From an uncultured Bacteroides sp. (GTDB lineage: Bacteria; Bacteroidota; Bacteroidia; Bacteroidales; Bacteroidaceae), in the NCBI GenBank assembly GCA_947074345.1, contig CAMTPH010000011.1, forward strand, positions 1 through 46,240: DNA of 46,240 nucleotides, read 5' to 3'. Every line of letters starts with the position of its first letter. The first letter of the stretch is position 1. The position numbers and the translations under genes were made by a program. The notes below the pieces were generated by a model. That model was not told the DNA's origin. It worked only from the letters and a program-made list of their open reading frames with translations, and made no database searches. This document shows positions 23,958-34,383 of this stretch, one piece after another.

Positions 23958-25052
23958 ATGAAAATTAAAGAAATTATTTGTGCCCTTGAAAGGTTCGCAC
24001 CTCTGCCATTGCAGGACGGATTTGATAATGCCGGCTTACAAATAGGATTGACAGATGTGGAAACAACAGGGGCATTGTTGTGTCTTGACGTTACTGAGTC
24101 TATTATAGACGAAGCGATCGATCTAGGTTATAATCTAGTTGTTTCTCATCATCCTCTTATATTTAAGGGATTGAAGTCTATTACAGGGAGTGACTATGTA
24201 GAGCGTTGCATTATAAAAGCAATTAAGCATGATATAGTGATTTATGCTGCTCATACAAATCTTGATAATGCCTATGGAGGTGTTAATTATAAGATAGCAG
24301 AAATATTAGGATTAACAGATGTAAAAGCACTTGTTCCTAAAGATGATATTCTGTTTAAGATAGTTACATATGTTCCTAAAATGCATGCAGAAAAACTTAG
24401 AACTGCTTTATTTGAGGCTGGCTGTGGTAATATTGGTAATTACGACAAATGTAGTTTCAATCAAGTAGGTGAAGGAACTTTTCGTGCTTTAGATGGTGCT
24501 AATCCATTTGTAGGTAAAATAGATGAGTTACATTCTGAAGAAGAAGTAAAGATTGAAACGATTTTTCCTTCATACAAGAAAAGTGATGTGATAAAAGCTT
24601 TATTTAGTTCTCATCCTTATGAAGAGCCTGCATTTGATATTTATTCATTGCAGAATAACTCTTCTAGAATAGGAAGTGGAATTATAGGTACATTAACTAA
24701 TCCTATAAAAGATATTGATTTTCTCAATGTGATTAAAGAAAAATTCAATGTTGGATGTTTAAAGTATAATCAGTTATCAGACAAAAAGATTAGTAGAGTT
24801 GCTGTATGTGGTGGCTCAGGAGCTTTTCTATTGCAGAATGCAATAAAAAGCGGTGCAGATGTTTTTATTACGGGAGAATATAAATATCACGACTATTTTG
24901 GTCATGAGAATGATATTCTAATGACAGAGATCGGTCACTATGAGAGTGAACAATATACAAGCAATTTGCTTTATAGTCTTATTCACGAATCATTTGCTGA
25001 TTTGTCGATTAAAATAAGTAGTGTAAATACAAATCCCATTAAATATATTTAG
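23958..25052 (+). CDS. Nif3-like dinuclear metal-centre protein (GTP cyclohydrolase I type 2 homolog)
   Basis: A 364-residue protein of the NIF3/YbgI/DUF34 family, which forms toroidal hexamers with two metal ions per subunit; its reaction is not settled. Metal-ligand motifs are visible at VVSHHPLIFKGLKS, IYAAHTNLDNAYGGVN and, near the end, TEIGHYESEQ. The middle insert (about 130-235, KIVTYVPKMHAEKLRTALFE and SHPYEEPAFDIY) is the PII-like domain found in the long version of the family. It is followed by a zinc-ribbon protein after only 4 bases, a pairing conserved in many bacteria, so the two may work together. Confidence 0.9.
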   Translation: MKIKEIICALERFAPLPLQDGFDNAGLQIGLTDVETTGALLCLDVTESIIDEAIDLGYNLVVSHHPLIFKGLKSITGSDYVERCIIKAIKHDIVIYAAHTNLDNAYGGVNYKIAEILGLTDVKALVPKDDILFKIVTYVPKMHAEKLRTALFEAGCGNIGNYDKCSFNQVGEGTFRALDGANPFVGKIDELHSEEEVKIETIFPSYKKSDVIKALFSSHPYEEPAFDIYSLQNNSSRIGSGIIGTLTNPIKDIDFLNVIKEKFNVGCLKYNQLSDKKISRVAVCGGSGAFLLQNAIKSGADVFITGEYKYHDYFGHENDILMTEIGHYESEQYTSNLLYSLIHESFADLSIKISSVNTNPIKYI

Positions 25053-25056
25053 AAAG

Positions 25057-25884
25057 ATGGCTAAAGAAGTTAAAAAGGACTCTGGTGAATTAACAGTGGA
25101 GCAAAAACTGAAGACATTGTTTGAACTTCAAACAATGTTATCTGAAATTGATAAAATTAAAACTTTAAGAGGTGAATTGCCTTTAGAAGTTCAAGATTTG
25201 GAAGATGAGATTGCAGGTTTAACAACTCGTATTGAAAAGATCAAATCAGAAATCAGTGATTTAAAATCTGCTATCGCTGGTAAGAGAGTTGAAATTGAAA
25301 CAGCAAAAGCGGCTGTTGAGAAATATAAAACTCAACAAGAGAATGTTAGAAATAACCGTGAATACGATTTCTTGACTAAAGAAATTGAATTCCAAACTCT
25401 AGAAATTGAACTTTGCGAAAAGAGAATTAGAGAATTTACAGCTGAAGAACAAGTTAAATCTGCTGAAGTAGAGAAGAGTTCATTCGCTTTAGAGGAAAGA
25501 CAAAAAGACCTTGATTTGAAGAAGAGCGAATTGAATGAAATCGTATCTGAAACTAAACAAGAGGAAGAAAAGTTAAGAGATAAAACAAAAGAGTTAGAAA
25601 CAAAAATCGAACCACGTCTTTTGCAATCTTTTAAACGTATTCGTAAAAACTCTCGCAATGGTTTAGGTATCGTTTATGTACAACGTGATGCTTGTGGCGG
25701 TTGTTTTAATAAAATTCCACCTCAACGTCAATTGGATATTCGTTCTCGTAAAAAAGTTATTGTTTGCGAATACTGTGGTAGAATTATGATTGACCCAGAA
25801 TTGGCAGGTGTAGAAATCGCTGCAAAGGTTGAAGAAGCACCAGCACCAGCAAAAAGAACAATTAGAAGAAAAACTGCAGAATAA
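25057..25884 (+). CDS. Zinc-ribbon coiled-coil protein (CT398/DUF164 family)
   Basis: A 275-residue protein. About residues 15-185 form a long antiparallel coiled coil rich in Lys, Glu and Leu (LEDEIAGLTTRIEKIKSEIS, LREKT-type heptads). Then comes a C4 zinc ribbon with CGGC (RDACGGCFNKIPPQRQLDIR) and CEYCG (VIVCEYCGRIMIDPEL). The C-terminal tail is Ala/Pro/Arg-rich (EEAPAPAKRTIRRKT). The family is widespread and of uncertain role, with proposals including nucleic-acid binding and secretion-chaperone-like function. It is encoded 4 bases after the Nif3-like gene and ends at a strong terminator. Codon use (many GAA, AAA, GTT) suggests good expression. Confidence 0.88.
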   Translation: MAKEVKKDSGELTVEQKLKTLFELQTMLSEIDKIKTLRGELPLEVQDLEDEIAGLTTRIEKIKSEISDLKSAIAGKRVEIETAKAAVEKYKTQQENVRNNREYDFLTKEIEFQTLEIELCEKRIREFTAEEQVKSAEVEKSSFALEERQKDLDLKKSELNEIVSETKQEEEKLRDKTKELETKIEPRLLQSFKRIRKNSRNGLGIVYVQRDACGGCFNKIPPQRQLDIRSRKKVIVCEYCGRIMIDPELAGVEIAAKVEEAPAPAKRTIRRKTAE

Positions 25885-25906
25885 TTTCTGATTAAACTCT
25901 GATATA

Positions 25907-25939
25907 AAGGGATGTAACTACGTGTTGCATCCCTTTTTT
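25907..25939 (+). terminator. Intrinsic terminator of the nif3-zinc ribbon operon
   Basis: A 12-bp stem with one G-U pair (AAGGGATGTAAC at 25907-25918 with GTTGCATCCCTT at 25924-25935), a 5-base loop and a T run. It lies 22 bases after the stop codon. Confidence 0.9.
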
Positions 25940-26187
25940 GTTATGTATTATTCGCATATTAAAAGGAGAGTGCGATATCAATATAGCATGCATATTGTAT
26001 TTATGGTTGCATAATAGAGTTTTAAAAAGCATTCTTGCAATATGTATTGAGTTTAATCTAATATATCTAAAAGAGACAAACTATCCATTTAGTAACTTCT
26101 TTTTCTATTTCTCGATTTTTTTTAAGTTAACTAAACAAAGAAAGTATTTCATTGTTTAAATATAAGTCATTAAACAACTTATAACTT
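25940..26187 (+). other. Intergenic leader region of the RND efflux operon
   Basis: About 250 AT-rich bases between a terminator and the first efflux gene. A 73-codon open frame here has no protein-like composition and is not called. I found no TAnnTTTG box and no convincing operator, although the efflux promoter must lie here. Confidence 0.4.
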
Positions 26188-27612
26188 ATGAAAATATGGG
26201 GTTGGGGCTTAGTGTTCCTTTTTTTATTTACTAATACGATTTCAGCTCAGAATGTTAATCGATATTTGAAAAAACCATTACCACAAACTTGGTTGGGTGC
26301 ACAAACAGGTGATGAAAATGATGGTTATGAACTGTTTCAGCAGACTCTCCCAACTGAGGATCAATGGTGGAAGTTATTTGGCGATACGATGTTAGATTCT
26401 TTGATTGCTCAAGCTGTGGATAATAATTATTCAGTTTTGCTTGCAATAAATAGAATGAATATTGCTAAATACGATGTAAGGATTGCTCGAAGCAGTTATT
26501 TCCCGTCAATTGATTTAGGGGCCGGTTGGACTAAAGAGCAAACTAGTGGAAGAATATCTTCTGGGGTTCCTCAATCTCGTGAGGAGTATTATAATGCTGG
26601 CTTAAATATGAGTTGGGAGATAGATGTATTTGGGCGTATTCGCAATAAGGTTAAAATGGAGAAGGAAACATATATGGCAAGTAAAGAAGATTATTTGGCC
26701 GTAATGGTTTCGTTGACTGCCCAAGTTGCAACCGCTTATATTAGTCTACGAGAAGTTCAGCAAGAGTTAGATGTGGTAAAGCGTAACTGCAAAACACAAG
26801 AAGAAGTATTAGCTATGACAGAAGCTAAATTTAATGCCGGTTTGGTTTCCAAATTGGATGTAGCCCAAGCCAAATCAGTATATTATAGCACAAAATCCTC
26901 AATACCATCATTAGAAACTAGTATTAATCAATATATTAATTCTATTGCGGTGTTATTGGGTGCGTATCCCGATGAGATAAAAGAAGTTTTATCGATACCC
27001 AAACCGATGCCCGAATATATGGAGCCGATTGGCGTAGGTATACCTGAAGATTTAATACTTAGAAGACCAGATATAAGAGAAGCACAACGACAAGTTGGGG
27101 CAGAAGCTGCAAATCTTGGTTTATCAAGATCAGATTGGTTACCACAGATATATTTAAAAGGGGCAGCAGGATTCTCATCTAGAAAATTAAATAAAGACTT
27201 TATTAATCACAAAAGTTTCACCTATGAGATTGCTCCAACTTTAACATGGACCATATTTGCAGGTGGACAAATTATTAATGCTACGCGTCAGGCAAAAGTT
27301 CAACTTGATGAAGCTATAAATGAATACAACGAAACGATATTGAATGCTGTTCAAGAGGTTGATAATGCTATAGTTGCTTATAAAAACTATATAAAAGAGG
27401 TTATTGCTCTACGCGAAGTGTGTTATCAAGGAGAAGAAACATTAAACCTATCAGTCAATTTATACAAAGAAGGTTTATCTCCATTTCAAAATGTAGTCGA
27501 TGCCCAAAAATCACTGTTAACCTATCAAAATCAATTGGTACAAGCCAAAGGAAGTACATTGGCCCAATTGATAACACTTTATCAAGCTCTTGGAGGAGGA
27601 TGGAATAATTAA
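26188..27612 (+). CDS. RND efflux outer-membrane factor (TolC/OprM/NodT family)
   Basis: A 474-residue outer-membrane channel protein. The signal peptide is WGWGLVFLFLFTNTISAQ; there is no lipobox cysteine, unlike OprM. Two tandem OEP domains follow. The first has SLLIQAVDNNYSVLLAI-like and SYFPSIDLGAGWTKEQTSG segments. The second has EDLILRRPDIREAQRQVGAE, SDWLPQIYLKGAAGFSS and APTLTWTIFAGGQI. The RRPDI and G-L-h-x-S/F-P-D/F-Q-N-V-V-D-A-Q patterns are standard for the family. It opens the operon, 28 bases before the adaptor gene, and with the next two genes makes a complete tripartite pump. The substrate is unknown; such pumps export drugs, bile salts or metabolites. Confidence 0.93.
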   Translation: MKIWGWGLVFLFLFTNTISAQNVNRYLKKPLPQTWLGAQTGDENDGYELFQQTLPTEDQWWKLFGDTMLDSLIAQAVDNNYSVLLAINRMNIAKYDVRIARSSYFPSIDLGAGWTKEQTSGRISSGVPQSREEYYNAGLNMSWEIDVFGRIRNKVKMEKETYMASKEDYLAVMVSLTAQVATAYISLREVQQELDVVKRNCKTQEEVLAMTEAKFNAGLVSKLDVAQAKSVYYSTKSSIPSLETSINQYINSIAVLLGAYPDEIKEVLSIPKPMPEYMEPIGVGIPEDLILRRPDIREAQRQVGAEAANLGLSRSDWLPQIYLKGAAGFSSRKLNKDFINHKSFTYEIAPTLTWTIFAGGQIINATRQAKVQLDEAINEYNETILNAVQEVDNAIVAYKNYIKEVIALREVCYQGEETLNLSVNLYKEGLSPFQNVVDAQKSLLTYQNQLVQAKGSTLAQLITLYQALGGGWNN

Positions 27613-27640
27613 AATATAAAATAATTAAATCAAGATAGCA

Positions 27641-28735
27641 ATGAAAAAAATATTGTATATACTTCTCATTCTTCCTCTTATTGTAGGTTGTAAAGAGAAA
27701 AAAACAAAGAAAGCTGTAGCCTTTGTACCTGAAATAAGTGTTACGAAACCTGTTGTCGAAGATGTTGAGTTAACAAAAGATTATCCTGGTTATTTAACTT
27801 CAGAGCAAACTGTCAATTTGGTAGCAAGAGTAAATGGAACTCTAGAGTCGATTAAGTATGAACCCGGTACAAGAGTAAAGAAAGGGCAAATATTATTTGT
27901 TATTGAACCAACAATATACAAAAATGATGTAGCTCAAGCACAAGCTACATTACTAACCTCGCAATCGCAATTGGAGTACTCTCGCAATAATTATGTTAGA
28001 ATGCAACAAGCGCTCAAGAGTGATGCCGTAAGTCAGATACAGGTAATTGAAGCACTTGCTAATGTTCGCGAAGACTCTGCTTCGGTGAATAATGCTGTGG
28101 CTGCCTTAAATACTGCCAATACCAATTTAAACTATTGTTATGTAAAAGCGCCTTTTGATGGAATTGTTTCAAAAAATGTTATAGATGTAGGTAGTTATAT
28201 CAGTGGAGCAACCGAAGCCACTACGTTGGCTACAATTTATAGAGATGATAAGATGTATGCTTATTTCAATATCTCGGATAATCAATGGATCTCTATGACC
28301 TCCGGTGGCAAGCAATTACCATCTGAGATAATGGTTAAGTTAGGTACTGATGGCACAGAAAATTATCCGGCCAAGATCGATTATTTGTCTCCCGATGTTG
28401 ATATGAGTACGGGTGAGATTACATTGAGAGCTAGCTTCAATAATGATGATAAGCTATTGAAGAGTGGATTGTATGTAAGTATTACATTGCCTTATGCAGA
28501 AGATAAAAATGCCATTCTTGTAAAGAATGCATCTATGGGAACTGATCAATTAGGTAAATATCTGTATGTGGTAAATGATTCTAATACGGTAGAATACAGG
28601 CATATAGAGGTTGGGCAGATTATAGATGATACAATGCGAATTGTGACTAAAGGCATATCACCCAATGAAAGATATGTTACGATTGGACTCATGAAAGTAC
28701 GTAATGGTATGAAAATTAAGCCAGTCAATGAATAA
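27641..28735 (+). CDS. RND efflux periplasmic adaptor lipoprotein (AcrA/MexA type)
   Basis: A 364-residue membrane-fusion protein. It has a lipoprotein signal with lipobox LIVGC (C17), placing it on the periplasmic face of the inner membrane. The biotinyl-lipoyl domain appears as VNLVARVNGTLESIKYEPGT and, after an alpha-helical hairpin (QAQATLLTSQSQLEYSRNNY), again as NLNYCYVKAPFDGIVSKNVI. The beta-barrel and membrane-proximal domains follow (KIDYLSPDVDMSTGEITLRA). It is placed between the channel gene and the pump gene with short gaps (28 and 22 bases), as in standard acrAB-tolC-like operons. Confidence 0.94.
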   Translation: MKKILYILLILPLIVGCKEKKTKKAVAFVPEISVTKPVVEDVELTKDYPGYLTSEQTVNLVARVNGTLESIKYEPGTRVKKGQILFVIEPTIYKNDVAQAQATLLTSQSQLEYSRNNYVRMQQALKSDAVSQIQVIEALANVREDSASVNNAVAALNTANTNLNYCYVKAPFDGIVSKNVIDVGSYISGATEATTLATIYRDDKMYAYFNISDNQWISMTSGGKQLPSEIMVKLGTDGTENYPAKIDYLSPDVDMSTGEITLRASFNNDDKLLKSGLYVSITLPYAEDKNAILVKNASMGTDQLGKYLYVVNDSNTVEYRHIEVGQIIDDTMRIVTKGISPNERYVTIGLMKVRNGMKIKPVNE

Positions 28736-28757
28736 TTAACTACTAAATCAAGAATCT

Positions 28758-31700
28758 ATGTTCTCGAAGTTCTTTATAAATAGACCCATTTTTGCTACTG
28801 TATTAGCCTTACTGATGATAGTGGGGGGTATGGTGGCACTTACAAGTCTGCCTATAGCACAATATCCGGAAATTACACCGCCTACAGTACAAGTTTCGGC
28901 TACATATCCGGGTGCTGATGCTCAAACAGTTGCTCAAACTGTTGGTATGCCTATTGAACAGCAAGTAAATGGGGTTGATGGTATGTTGTATATGTCGTCT
29001 ACTTCATCCTCTTCAGGCTCATACAATTTGACTGTAACATTTGCTGTAGGTACAGACATTGATATGGCCACCGTACAAGTGCAGAATCGTGTAAATATAG
29101 CCAATTCATCTTTGCCAAATCCAGTTGTTGTGCAAGGTATAACGGTGCAAAAACAATCTACCGATATTGTTTTATTTTTGACACTTGTGTCAACAGATTC
29201 TATCTACGATGCTTTATATTTAAATAATTATGCTACTCTTAACTTCTCCGATGAGTTGACTCGTTTGCCCGGTGTTGGAAATGTTACGATAATGGGGGCG
29301 GGTGATTACTCCATGCGCATATGGATGAATCCGGAGATCATGAGAATAAGAGGTATATCTCCGTCAGATGTATATGAAGCCATTGCAGCACAGAATATCG
29401 AAGTAAGTGCCGGTTCGGTAGGACAGGCAATTGATAAAGACAATAAAAATGCCTTTCAATATACTTTGATTGTAAAAGGACGTCTAACGACTCCCGAAGA
29501 GTTTGGAGATATTATTGTAAAAGCAAATAGTGATGGAAGCTTTTTGCGAATAAAAGATATAGGTACAGTAGAGCAAGGCACCGGATCGTATGATTTTACA
29601 TCGTCGCTATCGGGTAAACCAACTGCTGCCATTGCCATCTATCAACAACCAGGATCCAACTCGATTGATGTTGCCAAAGTAGTAGAGGCTAAGATGGAAG
29701 AATTAGCCAAATATTTCCCTGCCGGCATCGAATATAGTGTTACTCTTAATACTACTACAGTAATCAATGCATCAATAAAAGAGGTATTGGTAACTCTATT
29801 AGAAACAACATTGCTTGTAGTGTTGGTAATCTTTATATTCCTACAAAATTTTAGAGCAGTAATAATTCCATGTATCGCTATTCCGGTTTCGTTAATAGGT
29901 ACTTTGGCCGTTATGGCTATATTGGGATTCTCCATTAATACGCTTACACTGTTCGGAATGATATTGGCCGTTGCCATTGTGGTAGATGATGCCATTGTGG
30001 TAACAGAGAATTCATCGCGTCTGCTCGAAACGGGTAAATACACAACCAAAGAAGCTGTTACAAAGGCGATGGACGAGATAATTGGCCCAATTGTAAGTAT
30101 TGTGCTTGTTATGTTGGCTGTATTTATTCCGACTACCTTGATTAGCGGTGTTTCAGGGCAATTATTTAAGCAGTTTGCTTTAACAATTGCAGCTTCAACT
30201 GTATTGAGTGGATTCAATTCATTGACATTAACGCCTGCATTGTGTGCGTTATTCTTAGAGCGACCAAAAGAAACAAAATTCTTCTTGTTCAAGTGGTTTA
30301 ACAAAGGATTTGGTTATATACAAGATGGATATGATAAGATAGTTGAATGGTTCATTCGTAGAACAGGTATAGCTTTGTTGACATATGCTATAATCACAGC
30401 AATTGCCGTGTTCTTATTTATGAAATGGCCTTCTACATTCATTCCAGACGAAGATGATGGATATTTTATAAGTATGGTTCAATTGCCTCCTGCTGCTAGT
30501 ATTGAGCGTACAGAAGATGTTTGTTTGCAAGTCAATAAAATACTAGATACATATCCTGAAGTAGAAAGTTATATTCAGATTGCAGGATTTTCGATGATGG
30601 CAGGCGGTGCAGAAACAAATGGGGGAACTTATTTTGTAATACTAAAACCATGGTCAGAACGTAAAGGCAAAGAGCATACCGTATTTTCTGTTGTTAAAAG
30701 GTTCAATGAAGATGTTTATGGTATTCAAAATGCCGAGATTTATGGTATGGTTCCACCGGCAATTCCAGGTCTTGGAACAACAGGAGGGTTGCAAATGCAG
30801 CTTGAGGATACTAAGAACTTAGGATCATCTGCTATGCAACAGGCGGTTAATGTGTTATTAGAAACATATACCACTAAGCCTGCACTTTCTGAAATGAATA
30901 GTCAGTATCAAGCAAATGTGCCTCAATATTTTCTCAATATAGACCGTGATAAAGTGATGTTCATGGGTTTGCAGCTAAATGATGTATTTACTACATTAGG
31001 TTATTATATGGGGGCTACCTATGTCAATGATTATGTTAGATATGGGCATATTTATCAAGTTAAAATAGAGGCTGATAATAAATCGCAAAAGTATATTGAA
31101 GGTGTATTGAAGTTGAGTGTAGAAAATAGTCAAGGTACAGCTGTACCATTTTCATCATTCACAACAATAGAAGAAATCTTAGGTCAAGATCAGATTTCAA
31201 GATATAATATGTATACTACAGCAGCAATAACAGTTGATGCGAAAGATGGTTACAGTACCAGTGAGGCCCTACAACAAATGGGCGAATTGGTGGACGAAGA
31301 ACTAAATGGACAATTTGATTACGAATGGACTTCAATGGCTTATCAAGAAACCCAAGCAAGTACCTCGACCGTTATTATATATGGTATGGCATTTATCATT
31401 GTATTTTTGGTTCTTGCTGCCAAGTATGAAAGTTGGATGAATCCGATTGCTTCTATAATGGGTATTCCTGTAGCATTGCTTGGTGCATTACTCGGCTGCT
31501 TTATAATGGACACACCAATTAGTATCTATTCTGAAATTGGAATTGTTCTGCTGATAGCCCTTTCTGCCAAAAATGGTATCTTGATTATTGAGTATGCTCG
31601 AGATTATCATACGGCAGGAAAATCAATCGAAGAATCAGCAACAGAAGCAGGGCATGTAAGGTTGCGTCCTATCTTAATGACTTCATTGGCGTTTGTGTTT

Positions 31701-31916
31701 GGTGTTATGCCATTGCTGTTCTCTACGGGTGCAGCAGCTAATAGCCGTATCGCATTGGGTGCAACTGTTGTATTTGGTATGGCTATCAATACAATATTGG
31801 CAACTATCTATATACCTATTTTCTATGCTATTACTCAAAAGCTACAAGAGAAATTTAGATGGAAGAGAGATGGCGGTGATGCTGATGAACCGGTAAATGA
31901 TGGTGGACAAGTTTAG
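28758..31916 (+). CDS. RND efflux pump, inner-membrane transporter (AcrB/MexB, HAE1 type)
   Basis: A 1052-residue proton-driven pump. It opens with [20 protein letters not shown], the first of 12 membrane helices. Large periplasmic loops contain the porter motifs [20 protein letters not shown] and [20 protein letters not shown]. The proton-relay aspartates lie in [16 protein letters not shown] (TM4), and the TM5-6 and TM10-12 blocks are complete ([53 protein letters not shown]). Length and topology are those of HAE1-family hydrophobe pumps. It is the last gene of the operon; a strong terminator follows 20 bases later. Confidence 0.97.
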   Translation: MFSKFFINRPIFATVLALLMIVGGMVALTSLPIAQYPEITPPTVQVSATYPGADAQTVAQTVGMPIEQQVNGVDGMLYMSSTSSSSGSYNLTVTFAVGTDIDMATVQVQNRVNIANSSLPNPVVVQGITVQKQSTDIVLFLTLVSTDSIYDALYLNNYATLNFSDELTRLPGVGNVTIMGAGDYSMRIWMNPEIMRIRGISPSDVYEAIAAQNIEVSAGSVGQAIDKDNKNAFQYTLIVKGRLTTPEEFGDIIVKANSDGSFLRIKDIGTVEQGTGSYDFTSSLSGKPTAAIAIYQQPGSNSIDVAKVVEAKMEELAKYFPAGIEYSVTLNTTTVINASIKEVLVTLLETTLLVVLVIFIFLQNFRAVIIPCIAIPVSLIGTLAVMAILGFSINTLTLFGMILAVAIVVDDAIVVTENSSRLLETGKYTTKEAVTKAMDEIIGPIVSIVLVMLAVFIPTTLISGVSGQLFKQFALTIAASTVLSGFNSLTLTPALCALFLERPKETKFFLFKWFNKGFGYIQDGYDKIVEWFIRRTGIALLTYAIITAIAVFLFMKWPSTFIPDEDDGYFISMVQLPPAASIERTEDVCLQVNKILDTYPEVESYIQIAGFSMMAGGAETNGGTYFVILKPWSERKGKEHTVFSVVKRFNEDVYGIQNAEIYGMVPPAIPGLGTTGGLQMQLEDTKNLGSSAMQQAVNVLLETYTTKPALSEMNSQYQANVPQYFLNIDRDKVMFMGLQLNDVFTTLGYYMGATYVNDYVRYGHIYQVKIEADNKSQKYIEGVLKLSVENSQGTAVPFSSFTTIEEILGQDQISRYNMYTTAAITVDAKDGYSTSEALQQMGELVDEELNGQFDYEWTSMAYQETQASTSTVIIYGMAFIIVFLVLAAKYESWMNPIASIMGIPVALLGALLGCFIMDTPISIYSEIGIVLLIALSAKNGILIIEYARDYHTAGKSIEESATEAGHVRLRPILMTSLAFVFGVMPLLFSTGAAANSRIALGATVVFGMAINTILATIYIPIFYAITQKLQEKFRWKRDGGDADEPVNDGGQV

Positions 31917-31936
31917 GTTATTTGAATATATATAGA

Positions 31937-31977
31937 AGAATGCAGGTAAGAACTATGGTTTTGCCTGCATTCTTTTT
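31937..31977 (+). terminator. Intrinsic terminator of the RND efflux operon
   Basis: A perfect stem (GAATGCAGG at 31938-31946 with CCTGCATTC at 31964-31972, extended by an A-T pair) with a 17-base loop, followed by TTTTT. Confidence 0.88.
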
Positions 31978-32031
31978 AGATTTAATGGATAGGTTACTAT
32001 AATAACGAATGTAGATTGTTTGAGCTAACAT

Positions 32032-32095
32032 GATAACTGTTAACTATTATCACGCTACATGTATATATTCAACGCGATAACTGTTAACAGTTATC
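32032..32095. repeat. Dispersed nested-palindrome repeat, copy B
   Basis: Units GATAACTGTTAACTATTATC (32032-32051) and GATAACTGTTAACAGTTATC (32076-32095) flank a 24-base spacer. The second unit is a perfect 20-base palindrome. It matches copy A (14670-14733) at 55 of 64 positions, with the same unit length and spacing. It lies 55 bases after an efflux-operon terminator and is not itself followed by a T run. Confidence 0.8.
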
Positions 32096-32340
32096 GGCTG
32101 TTTTGTTAATAACCTACTGTCAATTTAATAATGAACATCAAACCAACGGAGTTATTATAACTTGTTAATGTATATATCATACTATTATTTAATCATAGAT
32201 GTAATGAAATATACAATAATTACTCGTTATGTGCGAATTGTATAAAAACAGGTTGTGAATATTTGACTGTGGATTTGTTCTTATATTCGCTGTAAATTAT
32301 AATATCTAAATACTTGACATGATATTTTTAATATATTTTA

Positions 32341-32372
32341 GTTGTCATGGTTAATTTTAAAATGTATTTTTG
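32341..32372 (+). promoter_or_regulatory. Putative promoter of the moxR-bat operon
   Basis: GTTG (32341-32344, one mismatch to TTTG), a 20-base spacer and TATTTTTG (32365-32372, exact -7). The moxR ATG is about 85 bases downstream, leaving a fairly long leader. Confidence 0.5.
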
Positions 32373-32457
32373 GAATCAAATTAAATTCTTTACTATAGAT
32401 TGAATTTGAGTAATTAATAAATAACAAGAAGTTAAACATATAAAATAATACTATCTT

Positions 32458-33453
32458 ATGGCTGAAACTATTGATATTCGTGAACTTAACGAACGTATTG
32501 AAAAGCAAAGCGCATTTGTGACAAACCTTATGACTGGTATGGATCAAATCATTGTTGGTCAAAAACATTTGGTTGAATCACTACTTATCGGACTTTTATC
32601 AGATGGACATGTATTGCTAGAAGGTGTGCCTGGTTTGGCAAAAACTTTAGCTATCAAAACATTGGCGTCTTTAATCGACGGTAAATATAGTCGCGTTCAG
32701 TTTACTCCCGATTTATTACCTGCCGACGTTTTAGGTACTATGGTTTATAGCCAAAAGGATGAAACATTCCAAGTTAAAAAAGGACCAATCTTTGCTAACT
32801 TCGTATTGGCTGATGAAATAAACCGTGCTCCTGCAAAAGTGCAAAGTGCTTTGCTTGAAGCTATGCAAGAAAGACAAGTTACTATTGGTAAAGAAACTTT
32901 CTTATTGCCAGAACCATTCTTAGTGTTGGCAACACAAAACCCTATCGAACAAGAAGGTACTTATCCGCTACCTGAAGCGCAAGTTGACCGTTTCATGTTG
33001 AAAGTGGTTATTAGCTATCCTAAGTTCGAAGAAGAAAAATTAATTATCCGCCAAAATATCAATGGTGAGAAATTTAATGTTAAACCAATTTTGAAAGCTG
33101 AAGAAATACTAGAAGCGCGCAAAGTGGTTAGACAAGTATATTTGGATGAGAAAATTGAACGTTATATCGTAGATATCGTGTTCGCTACTCGTTATCCTGA
33201 AAAATACGACTTAAAAGAGTTGAAAGATATGATTGGCTTTGGTGGATCACCTCGTGCTTCTATCAACCTTGCTCTTGCAGCTCGTACTTACGCATTTATC
33301 AAACGTCGCGGATATGTAGTGCCCGAAGATGTTCGTGCTGTAGCACATGATGTACTTCGCCACCGTATCGGCTTGACATACGAAGCTGAAGCAAATAACA
33401 TTACATCTGACGAAATCATTAGCAAAATCTTGAACAAAGTTGAAGTGCCTTAA
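32458..33453 (+). CDS. moxR: MoxR-family AAA+ ATPase of the Bat operon
   Basis: A 331-residue MoxR-type AAA+ chaperone-like ATPase. Walker A is EGVPGLAKT (G56-T63) and Walker B is NFVLADEINRAPAKVQSA. The motif EAMQERQVTIGKETFLLPEP and sensor 1 LATQNPIEQEGTYPLPEAQ are near-invariant in the family. Sensor 2 and the C-terminal lid (GFGGSPRASINLALAART) complete it. MoxR proteins act with von Willebrand A domain partners to mature or assemble other proteins, and exactly such partners follow here. It is the first gene of an eight-gene same-strand operon linked with aerotolerance in Bacteroides fragilis. Confidence 0.95.
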   Translation: MAETIDIRELNERIEKQSAFVTNLMTGMDQIIVGQKHLVESLLIGLLSDGHVLLEGVPGLAKTLAIKTLASLIDGKYSRVQFTPDLLPADVLGTMVYSQKDETFQVKKGPIFANFVLADEINRAPAKVQSALLEAMQERQVTIGKETFLLPEPFLVLATQNPIEQEGTYPLPEAQVDRFMLKVVISYPKFEEEKLIIRQNINGEKFNVKPILKAEEILEARKVVRQVYLDEKIERYIVDIVFATRYPEKYDLKELKDMIGFGGSPRASINLALAARTYAFIKRRGYVVPEDVRAVAHDVLRHRIGLTYEAEANNITSDEIISKILNKVEVP

Positions 33454-33503
33454 TATTTGAGAATTAGCAATTATTTTAATTCATTTATTCTCAATTTATT
33501 CAA

Positions 33504-34373
33504 ATGGAAACAAGTGAAATTTTAAAAAAGGTACGAAAAATAGAAATAAAGACACGTGGATTGTCTAACAACATTTTCGCGGGCCAATATCACTCTGCCT
33601 TTAAGGGTAGAGGGATGGCTTTTGCGGAGGTTCGCGAATATCAATTTGGTGATGATATACGTGATATCGACTGGAATGTTACCGCACGCTTTCATCGCCC
33701 CTTTATTAAGGTGTACGAAGAAGAGCGCGAACTAACTGTGATGTTGATGGTTGATGTTTCTGGTAGTTTGGAGTTTGGTACTATCAAACAATTAAAAAAA
33801 GACATGGTAACAGAGATTGCTGCTACTATTGCTTTTTCGGCTATCCAAAACAATGATAAAATTGGTGTTATATTCTTCTCAGATCGTATCGAGAAATTTA
33901 TTCCTCCCAAGAAGGGTAGAAAGCATATCTTATATATCATTAGAGAACTATTGGATTTTCATCCCGAAAGCCGTCGTACGAATATTCGTATTGGTTTAGA
34001 GTATCTTACTAATGTGATGAAAAGACGTTGCACAGCTTTCATGTTGTCAGATTTTATAGATCAAGAGAGTTTCAAAAACGCTTTGACTATTGCTAATAGA
34101 AAACATGATATAGTTGCTGTTCAGGTGTACGACAAACGTGTTGAAGAACTACCTGATGTTGGTTTGATGAAACTTAAAGATGCTGAGACTGGACATGAAG
34201 AATGGATTGATACATCATCTAAAGGTGTGCGTAAAGCTCATCGTGATTGGTGGCTCAATAAACAAGCTAATTTGAGTGATACATTCAAGAAAAGCAATGT
34301 CGATTCGGTGTCTGTTCGTACTGACCAAGATTATGTGAAAGCTCTTATGAACCTTTTTGCTAAACGAAATTAG
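33504..34373 (+). CDS. DUF58 domain protein (vWA-like) of the Bat operon
   Basis: A 289-residue cytoplasmic DUF58 protein. The family signature is visible as VREYQFGDDIRDIDWNVTAR, followed by a vWA-like fold whose metal-binding MIDAS-type motif is LMVDVSGSLEFG. A C-terminal SVRTDQDYVKALMNLF closes it. DUF58 genes almost always follow moxR, as here (50 bases apart), and the pair probably works as ATPase and adaptor. No membrane segment is present in this version. The frame runs to 34373, 10 bases before the ATG of the next gene. Confidence 0.9.
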   Translation: METSEILKKVRKIEIKTRGLSNNIFAGQYHSAFKGRGMAFAEVREYQFGDDIRDIDWNVTARFHRPFIKVYEEERELTVMLMVDVSGSLEFGTIKQLKKDMVTEIAATIAFSAIQNNDKIGVIFFSDRIEKFIPPKKGRKHILYIIRELLDFHPESRRTNIRIGLEYLTNVMKRRCTAFMLSDFIDQESFKNALTIANRKHDIVAVQVYDKRVEELPDVGLMKLKDAETGHEEWIDTSSKGVRKAHRDWWLNKQANLSDTFKKSNVDSVSVRTDQDYVKALMNLFAKRN

Positions 34374-34383
34374 CCATTTTAAT

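Larger units (their letters stand above)
31978..32457 (+). other. 480-base intergenic region before the Bat operon
   Basis: No gene is seen here. It contains copy B of the dispersed nested palindrome (32032-32095) and, further on, the presumed moxR promoter (32341-32372). The stretch between them (32096-32340) is AT-rich without repeats or hairpins that I could find. The long leader of about 85 bases after the promoter has no obvious structure. Confidence 0.5.

Noticed and set aside
29642..30304. 220-codon open frame on the minus strand opposite the RND pump gene
   Set aside because: Its sequence is a reverse reading of the conserved pump helices, rich in Asn, Thr and Ile, and it has no promoter.
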